Shown here: positions 44,129 through 55,097 of the stretch, in pieces
Layout of the letters: every line of letters begins with the position of its first letter
Numbering within the stretch: the stretch's first letter is position 1
Assembly (NCBI GenBank): GCA_027886185.1
Contig: WOAB01000893.1
Location: forward strand, 2,914,001 to 2,978,000
From: Rheum nobile
Lineage: Eukaryota; Streptophyta; Magnoliopsida; Caryophyllales; Polygonaceae
Direction of reading: 5' to 3'
Length of the DNA: 64,000 nucleotides
Made by a program: the position numbers and the translations under genes
The notes under the pieces: generated by a model
Database searches by the model: none
What the model saw: the letters and a program-made list of their open reading frames with translations, nothing else
Told to the model about the DNA's origin: nothing

Positions 44129-46735
44129 CTATGGAGTCAGTAAGGTGGGGCAACTGCCCAAAAGAGAAGTAGGAGACTCACCCTTCTCATCCAATAAATT
44201 TGTGACTGCCTGCAGATTAGAAGATATAGTAATACCTATAGGCAAGTCAACTATGGAATCCTCTATTATAGGTTGCAATTCATCCAAAGGGTTAGGACTC
44301 ATTACATCAACAAAGTTTAAAGAGGTGTTAATGACAGGTTTCATATCATATATGTTATATTCAACTCCATCCCCATCAAATTCCAACGTTAATTTCCCAC
44401 TTCTGACATCAATTGTGGTATTCGCAGTTTTCATGAATGGTCTATCTAACAGCATAGGTGCACCTGTACTACTACCCATATCAAGCACATAAAAATCAGT
44501 GGGAAAAATCAGCTTATCTACCATAACAAGGACATCTTCAACAACCCCTTTCGGGTAGACATTGGTTCCATCAGCTAATTGAATAACTAGCCTAGTGTCC
44601 TGTAATGGTGACAGACCAAGAGACTCATATAATGACAATGGTAAGACATTAATAGATGCACCAAGATCTAGCATAGCTTTATCAATCTTTGTCTCACCGA
44701 TGATGCAAGGGATAGAGAACATATCTGGATCACTGCACTTCTTGGGCATACGCCTTTGAAACACAGCAGATACTTGCTCGCTCACCTGGACCTACTTCTT
44801 TTGATTTTGCTTCTGTGTCCTCTTGATTTTGCAAAGTTCCTTCAAGAAACGAGCATATTTGGGAATACTTTTAACAAGTTTGAGTAAAGGGATGTTTACC
44901 TCGCACTTGCTAAAAGTCTCGAAGAGGTCCTTGTCGTCAATGATTCTCCTCTTCTTAAGTGCCTCTGGGAATGGGGCGGGTGGCTTCTCTGAACCGAGAG
45001 GGGGAAAGTACGGACGAACATAGGTGTCGACGTAGGGCTCTTTCACCTTTCCAGAAGACCCACTGCGGGTGCGGTCAGATTCCACCGCGGGTGCGGTCGT
45101 CTCAGCAGAAAAATCTTGAACTTTCTCGATACCGTCACCGCGGGTGCGGTCATCCCACCGCGGGTACGGTGATGTCAACTGAGAGCTCAACTCTTCTGGA
45201 GTCCCACCGCGGGTGCGGTCATCCCACCGCGGGTGCGGTGAGATCTCCGCTGGGTGCGGAAAGGTGGGCGCTGGGTGTGGTTGGTCCTCCAGAGCTTATT
45301 TAGACGCACCATGGGGTGTGGCGTCCTGCCGCGGGTGCGGTGATGTGTGTTCAGAGAGCACTTTTTCAGCATCGTCCTCTTCAGCACTAGGAACGATGTT
45401 CAATTGCTTACCACTTCGAAGCATCACAGCACTAACATTTGCCCGTGGGTTAACTACCGTTTGAGATGGTAGATTTCCCAAAATCTTTTCATCGATCTTT
45501 GTGATAGCTTCAGCCATTTGTCCCATCTGCCTCTCTAGACTCTTGATACTTGACTCCGTAGTTTGAACATGAGTTGTAAAGTGCTTAGTCAAGGTTTGGA
45601 GCATATCTTCAGTTGAAGCAGAAGTACCGGGTTGTTGACCTTGTGACCTTTGTAGAAGTTGAGGTTGTTGTTGGTTCGGTTGATCCCTCCATTTGAAATT
45701 GGGGTGGTCTCTCCATCCCGGATTATAAGTGTTGGAGTAGGGATCGTTCCGAGGTCTTGGAGGTCCATAACCTCCTACATGGTTCACCTCAGCATTGGGA
45801 TCATCTTGCAATTGAGGACATGCATCGGTGGGGTGGAATTGATCAGCACAAATCCCGCATGCTTTGAGTTGTTGAGGACTGCCTTGCAGCGTTAGTCTCC
45901 TCACCATGTCCTTTAATTCAGCAATCTCGCTCACTAGCTCAGAGCGATTGGATTCCACAGCATTGACTCCTCTCTTGGTAGAAGTTCTACCAAAATTTCT
46001 TGTCCCTTCGGCCATCTCCTGAATCTTTTCCATGGCAGCCACCGGTGTTGTGTTGAGAGTGTTGAGAGTGTTTCCACCACATGCAGCGTCAACAATCCTT
46101 CTTTCATTGTCCAGTAGACCATTGTAAATATGAAGCACTAGATCTTGATTTGTGTACCCGTGGAATGGACATCTTGAGCAAAGTCTCTTGAACCTCTCAT
46201 AATACTCGTATAGAGTCTCGTCAGTCTCTTGCTCAATGTTGCTTATAGCCTTCTTCAAGCTATTCTCCTTCTTGGCAGGAAAGTATTTTTCAAGAAAGGC
46301 CTTGTGAAGCTTGTTCCAAGTATCTATGCTTCTAGTAGGTAGATGGTAGTACCAATCATCGATTGCGTCCTTGAGGGTGAACCCGAAATCTCTCATCTTG
46401 ATTTGCTCCTCAGTGACGTTGGTTGGTTTCATGCTCATACAAACATTGTGGAATTTACCCATATGCTTGATTGGGTCTTCACCACTTAGTCCATGGAATG
46501 ACGGGAGCAAATGAATCAGCCCTGGCTTCAACTCGAAGTTGACGCCTTCTCCTATGGCAGGAATAGCCACAGCTAAAGGTTGTTGCATCAGATTAGATGC
46601 AGTCAATTGCCAAAGCGTTTGGTCACCCATTGCAACTTGTGGGGTGGTGTGTTCTCTGCGGTTCCTGTGAAATGTCTTGTCGATCTCTGGATCTAAATCA
46701 ACAAGTGGATTATCAATAGCACGGGTGTGGACCAT
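44129..46735 (-). pseudogene. Athila-like gag-protease, two in-frame stops
   Basis: I choose the ATG at 46735 (MVHTRAIDNPLVDLDPEIDK), just after the primer-binding site. Gag: LIHLLPSFHGLSGEDPIKHM; WNKLHKAFLEKYFPAKK; ETLYEYYERFKRLCSRCPFH; a CX2C...HX4C-like knuckle (CGICADQFHPTDAC). A linker from ~45345 to 45060 is encoded by CCGC-N4-GCGG repeats (TAPAV / DRTRGG peptides). Protease: IDKAMLDLGASINVLPLSLY, with the DLGAS active-site form usual in this lineage. In-frame TAA at 45296 and TAG at 44792 split one continuous frame, so it is probably inactive unless readthrough occurs. Confidence 0.9.
45060..45345. repeat. CCGC-N4-GCGG dyad cluster within the gag-protease linker
   Basis: Perfect CCGCGGGTGCGG copies at 45085, 45138, 45207, 45227 and 45329, and imperfect ones at 45066 and 45158. 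A 20-base unit CATCCCACCGCGGGTGCGGT recurs at 45151 (variant) and 45220, and identically in the right LTR at 47763. Confidence 0.95.
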
Positions 46736-46793
46736 AAGATAGATCCACACCAAAGTTGGTAACAAACAAACACACAAAAACAGAAATTTTGAT

Positions 46794-46811
46794 TCCCCGG
46801 CAACGACGCCA
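46794..46811 (-). promoter_or_regulatory. Primer-binding site, Athila type
   Basis: Minus strand TGGCGTCGTTGCCGGGGA, one base off the TGGCGCCGTTGCCGGGGA typical of Athila/Tat elements, three bases from the 5' LTR. Confidence 0.9.
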
Positions 46812-46814
46812 ATT

Positions 46815-48183
46815 TGATAGGCGTTGTCGTGACACCTAAACAAAATAATCCTAACAAACCTAAACAAGTAGTTTGGGCAAGTAAGGGTCGAATCCCACAG
46901 AGAATCAGTTTATCAGTTCTTGTAATTCGCAAGTCACCAACTAGGAACTAGGGGGGTTTGTATGATTTTCGTACCAATGCAATTAAGTAAAGAAAACAAA
47001 GTAAGGATGTTAATATGATATGAGGAAGGTGCCACACCTGGCAAAGATCCACACAACAAGAGATATGGTTGATCACTGAATTCTATTATTCTCAAGTTCT
47101 TATCTTTCCTTTGGTTGTTCTTATCCCGATCATATGTAACTATTAGTTCTACCAGCCCTAATAGTACTTATTACTAAATCAAATCTGAAAACCTTCAAGA
47201 CTCAACAAAGCAATAGCATTCAAACAAGGATTCAACAAGATACATGCAATAGAAATAACCCGTTACTATAAGCATGCAATTAACTCTCTCTCACGATGAA
47301 CACTCGCAACCCGCTTATGTAAATCGTGTTTGCTACTAGATATGCAACCCGAACCCGGAATTGACAAGTCCTAGCTATATGGATAATATCAATAAACCTA
47401 GATGATCAGTCTAGATAAATCAATAAGATTCAATAAACATTCAAGCGCAAGAGAATTAATACAACTAGATAGGAAATCGAACAAGAGTAGAAAACTCACA
47501 ACCAATCAATTGAAGGCTTCAAACGTCAAGTGCAACAATGGAAGTTTAGTTCTCCATAAGGTTTGTGAGAGAAAAAACTTTGAAAGGTTAACCTAAACAA
47601 AGTCTAGGTTAAAACCTTAAATACTAGGAAAACAAATAGTTTATAAATAAAAAAAAGGAAAATAAAACATAAAATAAGATCTCGGACTAAAAGATAAGGA
47701 AAGAAAGATCTCGGATATAAAATCTGTGTAAAGCTCCAGCTCGGCACCACCGCGGGTGCAGTCATCCCACCGCGGGTGCGGTGGGTCTTCAGTCTTCAGG
47801 TGTCTTCTGCTAGCTCACCGCGGGTGTGGTGGTATTGGGCGCGGTGGCGCCTCCAGCTTCTGCGACACTTCCGTAAAAACGCCATAACCTTTTATTCTCA
47901 ACTCGGATTGCGCTCATATTTTGAGGACTTGTAGTAGACTTCAAGATCTAACTCCTCGAATTGGAATCACTCCATTTGGACATCTGAGTAAAGAGAACGA
48001 ACCAATTGAATTCAGCACACTGTTCTTCTACTCTTTAATGCACTTCAAACCTCTGTAAATCCCATGATTTCTTCACTTCTAGTCTTCTCTTCCGGATTAC
48101 AGAATTACCATCAAATCATATCCAAACATCACCTAAATCATGTTAATAACCGCTAGATGCGCTATACAATATATCGCATATCA
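46815..48183 (-). mobile_element. 5' LTR of the Athila-like element (1369 bp)
   Basis: Plus strand runs from TGATAGGCGTTGTCG to CGCATATCA, followed by the TACCT target duplication. Compared with the other LTR it has an extra CCGCGGGTGC unit at 47750-47781 and a small deletion near 47585. Confidence 0.95.
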
Positions 48184-48635
48184 TACCTTATCATACAAAC
48201 TATGAATTACTCTACCTCTAACAGGGCATTACTAAAGACTTTGAGTTCTATCATAAGAACTATTAGAAATCCTACCATTTGTTTTATACAGAACAATCTC
48301 ATGGAGATTTATCTTTGTGGGTTTGAAATGTTGTATCACTATGAGCTAATATCAAAGAAACAAACAATTCTCACATATTTTACACCTACAGTTTTTGTGC
48401 TTTCCCTTATCTTGAATGATCATAGCTCTTTGTATTCCAAAGACATCTCCAAGGAAAAATCATGTAGCACTCCTATCAATGCCAATGACATTTCCAACTG
48501 GAAGATAAATACATCCAGAGTGATCAATAGTTATAATAACCTTAACATAACAACTTACAATCACAAGCAATCAAAAAGTAATTATATCATCTATACAAGA
48601 CTAATTGTACTTGCAAACAAAACCCACTTGGTCTT

Positions 48636-51600
48636 ATGAAGATAAGCCTTTGGAATTGTCGAGGCATTGGTCGAAAAAAACTTTAGACCGATGTAGAGTC
48701 GTTCTGCAAAATCGAGAAAATACAAATTATGGCCCTGGTCGAAACTAGAACCGATAAAGAGCCCAAAAAAACATTTGGAGGAAAGCTGGTTTCGATAACT
48801 TTCTATACTCTCAGGCTATTGGATTTTCGGGTGACATTTGTGTTATGTGGAAATCATACCAACTTCACAACGAATTATGTGAGCTAACCCACGTTGATAA
48901 CATATTTATCTCTATCAAATATAAGATCCTAGACAAAGATATTTGTATCATGTTAATTTTTGCCTATGCACCACCCAAAGATAAAAAGACCTTTTTTGGT
49001 CAATTGTATATACTTTTATCACGCAAGCACCCTGCCTTGTCATAGGAGACCTAAACGAAATACAGAATAATATGAAAAGATTTGGTGGAAGTCATCTCCC
49101 ACAATCGAAATTCCTTAGACTGACTAAGTTTAAAAATCAATGTGACCTAATCGATATCCCAACACAAGGAGGTGATTTCACTTGGAAAAAAAAAGAGTAG
49201 AAATTGATTATATGTACTCTAAACTAGACAAAATTCTAGTACATGATCAGATCATTCAATGGTTCCTTGGAATTTTCACAAAAAATCATGCCTTTACGTC
49301 TTCATATCACTGTCCTATTTCAATTGAATTAGAAAATCAATCTCATATCAAAGCCCAACCCTTCCTCTTTGAAAAAATGTGGACATATCGGAAAGATTTT
49401 GAAAATATAGTTAAACAAGTCTGGCATATCAACACCCAAGGTTCACATATGTATAACCTTATTCAAACGACTTTTGCACTCAAAATTAGTGCCAAAAACT
49501 GGAACAAAACTATGTTTGGAAACATCTTTAAACAATTAAAAGAAATCGAAGATGCTTTGGGTAGCATTCAAAGAGAGATTCTAAACCACCCTAATCAAAA
49601 TCTTATAGCCAAACAAAATAGGTTGATATCAAAAAAGGAAAACCTCCTATCCTTTCATAAAAGATATTGGAGTCAACGTGCCAAAACAAAACATATTAAA
49701 TCCATAGATACCAATTCTAGTTACTTCCATCGAGTACCTACGGGCAGAGATAGCCAGAAAATCATCAGAGAAATACGAACTAATGATGGCACAATCATTA
49801 TCGGACATGAAAATATCCGCAATGAAATTAAAGATGATTTTGAAAAAGTACCATTAACAATAATACTCTTGTTGGATACCTCAGAAATATTGATAGAGAA
49901 ATCACCCTTCTCGACAATGATGAATTAACAAAACAAGTCACCAACGATGAAATAAAAAAAAGCCATATTTGGCATTGGATGTAATAAATCACCTAGGCCT
50001 GACGGTATGTCAGACCTCTTTTACCAAAAATACTGGCATATAGTGGGTCCCGTGGTTATCAAAGTAGTTAAGAGTTTCTTCCACTCTGCAAACTATTAAA
50101 ACAAATCAACCATACATTTATTACTCTTATACCCAAATGCGACAACCTAAACTCCACCAACCACTATAGAACAATTAGTCTCTACTCTACAATATATAAA
50201 GTAATTTCCAAAATCATGACAAAAAGGATGAAATCCATCCTTAACAAACTAATCCACCCTCTTCAAGGAGCATTTGTAGCTGAACGAGCCATCCACGACA
50301 ATATTCTAATAGCATACGAAATCTTCCACTCCTTTCGGTCCAAGAAAGGAAAAGAAGGATGGGTGGCTATAAAACTCGACATGGAAAAAGTCTATGACAA
50401 GATTGAATGAGAATTCATTCTAAAAGTTCTTGAAAATTTTGGATTCGTAACTTGTTTCATCGGATGGATCAAAGAATGCATTGAAATTGTATCCTTCTCG
50501 GTACTCGTCAACAATGGACCAACATAAATGTTTTTTTCCCAAAAGAGGCCTTCGTCAAGGTGATCCCTTATCCCTCTTCTTATTTATACTAGGAGGAGAA
50601 ATCCTTGCTAGAAAACTACAAATTGAATATACCAGAAGTAATAACCAATTAGACTTCCAAATTTCTAAAAGGGGTACGAGTATTCCTTTTTTAGCATTTG
50701 CAAATGACATACTCATTTTCGCAAAGGCTAATCAATCCGCTTGTTCTAAAATCAAAACCATAATTGAAGAATATTGTTCTATATCAGGAAAAAGTGTTAA
50801 CTACCAAAAGTCAACATTCCAAACAACAAATAACACCTCAAATCAAACCAAAAACGTAATCCAATCAGTTCTCAATATCCTTAACTCCACAACCCTAGAA
50901 AAATACATAGGATGCCCCATCATTAATGGAAAGTTTAACCATGAGACTTTTAATGACACCATATTATCTACTTCGAATCAACTCCTAAAATGGAAAGCGA
51001 ACTCTCTCCCCCAAGAGGGTAGAGCTACACTAATAAGATCTAATTTAGGAGTAAAACCTAACTATATCATGCAAAGCTTCATGCTTCTAGCTTATATTCA
51101 TAAGGAACTAGACACAATCAACATAACCTTCTTCTCGAACAAAGATTCAAAATACAAGCCGTTAATAGGGTGGGACAAAATTTGCAAAAACAAAGAGAAT
51201 GGAGGCATCAGAATAAGAAAAACACAAGATATGAACAAAGCACTACAAATGAAACTTATTTGGAAAATCAATGCCGAACCAAATAATATATATGGGTTAA
51301 AATCATTACTGAAAAATACCTAAAAGATGATAATATTATTCAATATTGCAATAAAGACAAGGTAATTTCTCATGGCAATGGTCACAACTTCTCAAACTGA
51401 GAAAATAATTCAAAACATGCCTCCAATGGCTAGTTGGAGACGGTAAATCTATTCACCTATGGATAGCTAACTGGTTACCAGAAACTAACCTGTTAGATAA
51501 TATCCTTCCTTCTATTATCACTAACCAACTCACGAAAGTTAGTGACTTCATTAACCATGACAAAACTTGGAATAAACACAAACTTGAAGAAATTCTAAAC

Positions 51601-52755
51601 CAACAAACAGTGAATAAGATCATTGATATACCAATCCCCTAGCATATTATTCCCGATACACTATATTGGACCCCAAACAAAAATGGTTGGTTCTCCACAA
51701 AATATGCTTTTGAACTCATTTCTAAACAACAAACCACTACCACTAATAACATGTCTTGGATTTGGAAATTAGACACGTACCCAAAAGTCAAGAATTTTCT
51801 TTGGAAAATCAGTCATGACGGCTTACCTACAAAGCAAAGATTTGCTCAAAAGCATGTTTCAGTCCCACTGGGATGTGATTTTTGCAACAATCCCCTAGAA
51901 GACATTCTCTATCTTCTCATACAATGCCCTTTTACCCTCAAACAAATAAAACAACAAAGCACAAGCTTAGAAAATCTTGTTAAGAATATAAACATTACAA
52001 ACAAAAAGCCACTTGAAGTAATTAATGAACTACAAACTCTTTTAACTAAAAAAGAGTTTATCACCCTTAGCACTACTTGGTGGGGAGTCTGGATAAACCG
52101 AAATCAAGTTATTTTTAACACACCCCCTATTGACCAAATAAAAGATCTTACACAATATATTACCACATTAATAAGAAATTGGGAAATGACAAAACTCTCA
52201 GAGGATGATACCTCCTCTCAACCAAAGAAAAACGCACACCAAATAAGAAAAACCGGATTCTTAAAATGGGAAAAACCGCACCAAAACTTTTATAAAATCA
52301 ACTTCGATGGATCTAAACTTCCTAATGGTCAAGTTGGTCGTAATTTCATTATTAGGTATGATAAAACCGAAGTTATACATATGGAAAGCAATCGTTGTGG
52401 ATTAAACACCATACTTATGACTGGAGCACTAACTTTAAAACACAATATTAACTATGCCAAAAACCAACATATCTCTAATCTCCAAATCGAGGGTGACAAT
52501 CCCTGCCTTATTAACTCTTTGAAAGGCGTTTGGGATTGTCCATGGGAAATTAAAATGATTGTTGCCGATATTTTGGTTGACATTCATTCTTTCCAAGAAG
52601 TCCAACTCATACACATTTTTTGAGAGGTGAACGATACTGATGATCGCATTGCTAAACTCAGCTTTTCACCACTTGTGTCTAACCTTAGTCTTGATTCAGA
52701 ACTTCATGTTCTCATCCACAAGGATGCTCTAGGCTGGTCTTCGCATCGTAACTAA
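48636..52755 (+). pseudogene. LINE-B ORF2: endonuclease, RT, zf-RVT, RNase H
   Basis: ATG at 48636 overlaps the ORF1 stop (ATGA). MKISLWNCRGIG starts the endonuclease, but TAG at 48684 follows. VIGDLNEI and GGDFTWK are recognisable. RT: HPLQGAFVAERAIHDNILIA; KRGLRQGDPLSLFLF; the catalytic box reads FANDILIF, Asp-to-Asn at the first Asp of F/YxDD. zf-RVT: LGCDFCNNPLEDILYLLIQC. RNase H: INFDGSKLPNG, then TGALTLKHN where AEALAL is usual, so the catalytic Glu is lost, and QIEGDNPCLI. TGA at 52621 precedes the last motif (DDRIAKL) before the final TAA. Many other stops. Confidence 0.9.
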
Positions 52756-52787
52756 GACTAGTCTAATTATTTCCTCATCAAAAAAAA

Positions 52788-53470
52788 TTACAGTTTTTTT
52801 ATTTATAGAAAAAGGTAAAATAAAAAAGAAATATGTCCAAATTAGGCATGCATTCAATTTGACAAAAAGGTGTAAATTTGTAATTTCACATTTTTTGGTG
52901 TACCTTAAATTTCAAATAAGGTTGATGTAAAGATAATTAAATTTAAATCCTAATCAATCATTATACTTTTATTAATACAATGGTATATCATTTATTTATT
53001 TAAGAAGATTAGATAATGTTTCAATGTGAAACTATACTAATTATCTTGATAAAAAAAATTGAAAGCTAATATTATTTTTATAAATAAATTAGAAAAATTA
53101 TGGTATTTAGTATCTTATTAGGACATGAGTTAATCCAAATCTAAGGAATGCGATAAAACTCTAATTAACAACTCACTTATACTTATTGTTCTTAATAATC
53201 ATGAACATTATTTCCTTCACAAAAAATCCTAAACATTGGAGTATATATATTTTAAAAAACAACGCTGCCTTGTTTGACCAGGCAAGTAGAAATGAATCTT
53301 AAGACTTTAATAATGTAGTTGCAAAGTCTATCCTTTGTCACCATGCCATTTTATTTATTTTTTTCAAAAATAAGAGGCGACATTCTTTGCGGTTTTATTG
53401 AATGAAAATGAGCCAAGTAGATATCAAGTGGGGATAGCTCAACCCCTAACATCGTCAAATAAAAGCAAAC
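52788..53470. other. AT-rich stretch, nothing recognised
   Basis: No coding sequence or terminal repeat that I can support. Confidence 0.6.
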
Positions 53471-53477
53471 ACAATAA

Positions 53478-54490
53478 CAACAACAACAATCGACCTAGTA
53501 TAATCCCACTGAAGCAGGGTCTGGGGGTCTAGATGTACGCATCCATACCCCAAAATAATTTTGAGAGGATGTTTTTCGAGGGACCCAAAAGAGGTTGACA
53601 CAAACAATCAGAAAGTAAAAACAAACACCGAAGCAAGGTAGCTGCAAAAAGTCCATCCTTCTGATCCTGTTTAATCACCTCTTTTCAACTCTTTTTCGGT
53701 CAACCTTTACCTCAACGAAGCTCAGTCCTTCACATCTATGAACTGGTGCATCAAATTGCCTCATCTGCACATGCCCAAACCAACGGAGCCTAGATTCACG
53801 CAACGTGTCTCTAACATTCGCCACTCCAATCTTCTCTCTAATGACTTCGTTTCGGACCCTGTCCAACCTGGTATGGCCTCACATCTAACGTAGCATCCTC
53901 ATCTCTGCCACCATCAACTTCTGCTCTTGAGCTTTTCTCATCGTCCAACACTCTGCACCGTACAATAACATTGGTCTAACTACCACTTTATAGAACTTCC
54001 CTTTTAGTTTGAGCGACACTTTCTTGTTACATAAAACGCTTGATACACCTCTCCATTTTGCCACCCATCTGTATCCGATGCTTAATATATGCATTTATTC
54101 CTTCGTCGCTCTACATAACTGACCCCAGATATCTGAAAGTCTCATTCCTCGTAACAACCTCCCCACCCAGTTGCACTTCTACCCCGGTCTTCTCGTCTCC
54201 ACCAAGTCTAAACTCAACATACTCTTTCTTTGTCCTACTCAACTTAAATCTCTTTGACTCAAGCTGCTCTCTCCAAAGTTCTAGCTTAGTGTTAACATCA
54301 TACCTACTCTCATCCACTAGCACAATGTCATCGACAAACAACATACACCACGGTCCACGGAATCTCACCCTGGATTGTCCCTGACAACACATCCATCACT
54401 ATTGTAAAAAAGAACGGACTTAAAACCGACCCTTGATACAAACCTACATCGATCCGAAAGTACTATGTGTCTCCTCCTAAGGTACACGTT
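53478..54490 (-). mobile_element. RTE-type LINE, 5' truncated
   Basis: Broken RT on the minus strand: GLYQGSVLSPFFFTIVMDVL, LFVDDIVLVDE (xxDD box kept), LGGEVVTRNETFRYLGS, KLKGKFYKVVVRPMLLYGAE, then VRDTLRESRLRWFGHVQ. These are the landmarks of plant RTE elements. The 3' end has the characteristic short tail: a (GTT)n run on the minus strand (plus AACAACAACAACAA at about 53476-53490) next to CCTAGTATAATCCCAC. Several frameshifts. No 5' half. Confidence 0.88.
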
Positions 54491-54850
54491 GATCAAATAA
54501 AAGCAAAGAAACAAAATAGAGAGAGAAGCAAAGAAACAAAATAGAGAGAGAAACATCTAAAACATAAAACCCTACAAAAAAATGAATAAACGAAACTAGC
54601 TAAACTGTCAATAATATATATCATATATAGAAGCATATATGCGTCAAAGAAAGCTCGGGGTTGGCTGGCCCAAAAAAAATGCTCGAGTTTGAAGATTGGT
54701 TATCAATGATTCTCGATCAAGAATTCATATATGTAAATATAATACCGAACAAAAAAAAAATTGAAGTGAAGTACATTAAGTATATCACAACTTTAATTTG
54801 TATGTATCGGACGGGACTGACATGATACGTACTGACAAGTTTACATAATA

Positions 54851-55093
54851 TCTATCTATAAATATATAAAGTAGATTAAGAGTATAATTAATATCTAATA
54901 AATATGAGAAATTATCTCTTATTTTTTTATCAATATTTCATTATAAATTAAATCATTTAATATAGCTCAATGGTTAAAGACACTCTAATTATACAAGAGG
55001 TCTAGGGTTCAATCCATTTTTAACAACTTTATTTTACTTTTAATATGCTTTTTGTTTATATTAATTAGTTACTCAAATTTTTATATCTATCTG
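54851..55093 (+). mobile_element. Helitron-like 5' fragment
   Basis: Starts TCTATCTATAAATATATAAAG, the AT-rich start style of plant Helitrons, followed by a tRNA-like module. A second, similar start at 55098 suggests one element inserted into or beside another. Confidence 0.4.
54958..55017 (+). other. tRNA-like module with A- and B-box motifs
   Basis: TAGCTCAATGGTTAAAGA (A-box-like) and, 30 bases on, GGTCTAGGGTTCAATCC (B-box-like). A degenerate version with CTCAATGGTTTAGTG and GAAAGTTCAATTC follows at about 55206-55265 in the next unit. Not a functional tRNA: the stems do not close. Confidence 0.55.
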
Positions 55094-55097
55094 TTTA

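Larger units (their letters stand above)
41301..48183 (-). mobile_element. Complete non-autonomous Athila-like element (gag-protease only)
   Basis: Two near-identical LTRs, 5-bp target duplication TACCT, primer-binding site, gag and protease, then directly the 3' non-coding region (CTTGGGAGGCAACCC-type phrase on the plus strand as GGGTTGCCTCCCAAG at 43851). RT, RNase H and integrase are absent, leaving a 6.9-kb TR-GAG-like element that must borrow enzymes from a relative. High LTR similarity implies a recent insertion, later than LINE-B. Confidence 0.93.
39390..52787 (+). mobile_element. L1-type LINE with RNase H (LINE-B), split by an Athila-like insertion
   Basis: The LINE occupies about 39390-41300 and 48184-52787. 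The Athila-like element at 41301-48183 interrupts ORF1. 39390-40200 looks like a 5' UTR, and the 5' boundary is uncertain. ORF1 (about 40240-41300 and 48184-48639) is degenerate, with no domain I can certify. The end has a short A run at 52780-52787. No target duplication found. Confidence 0.75.
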
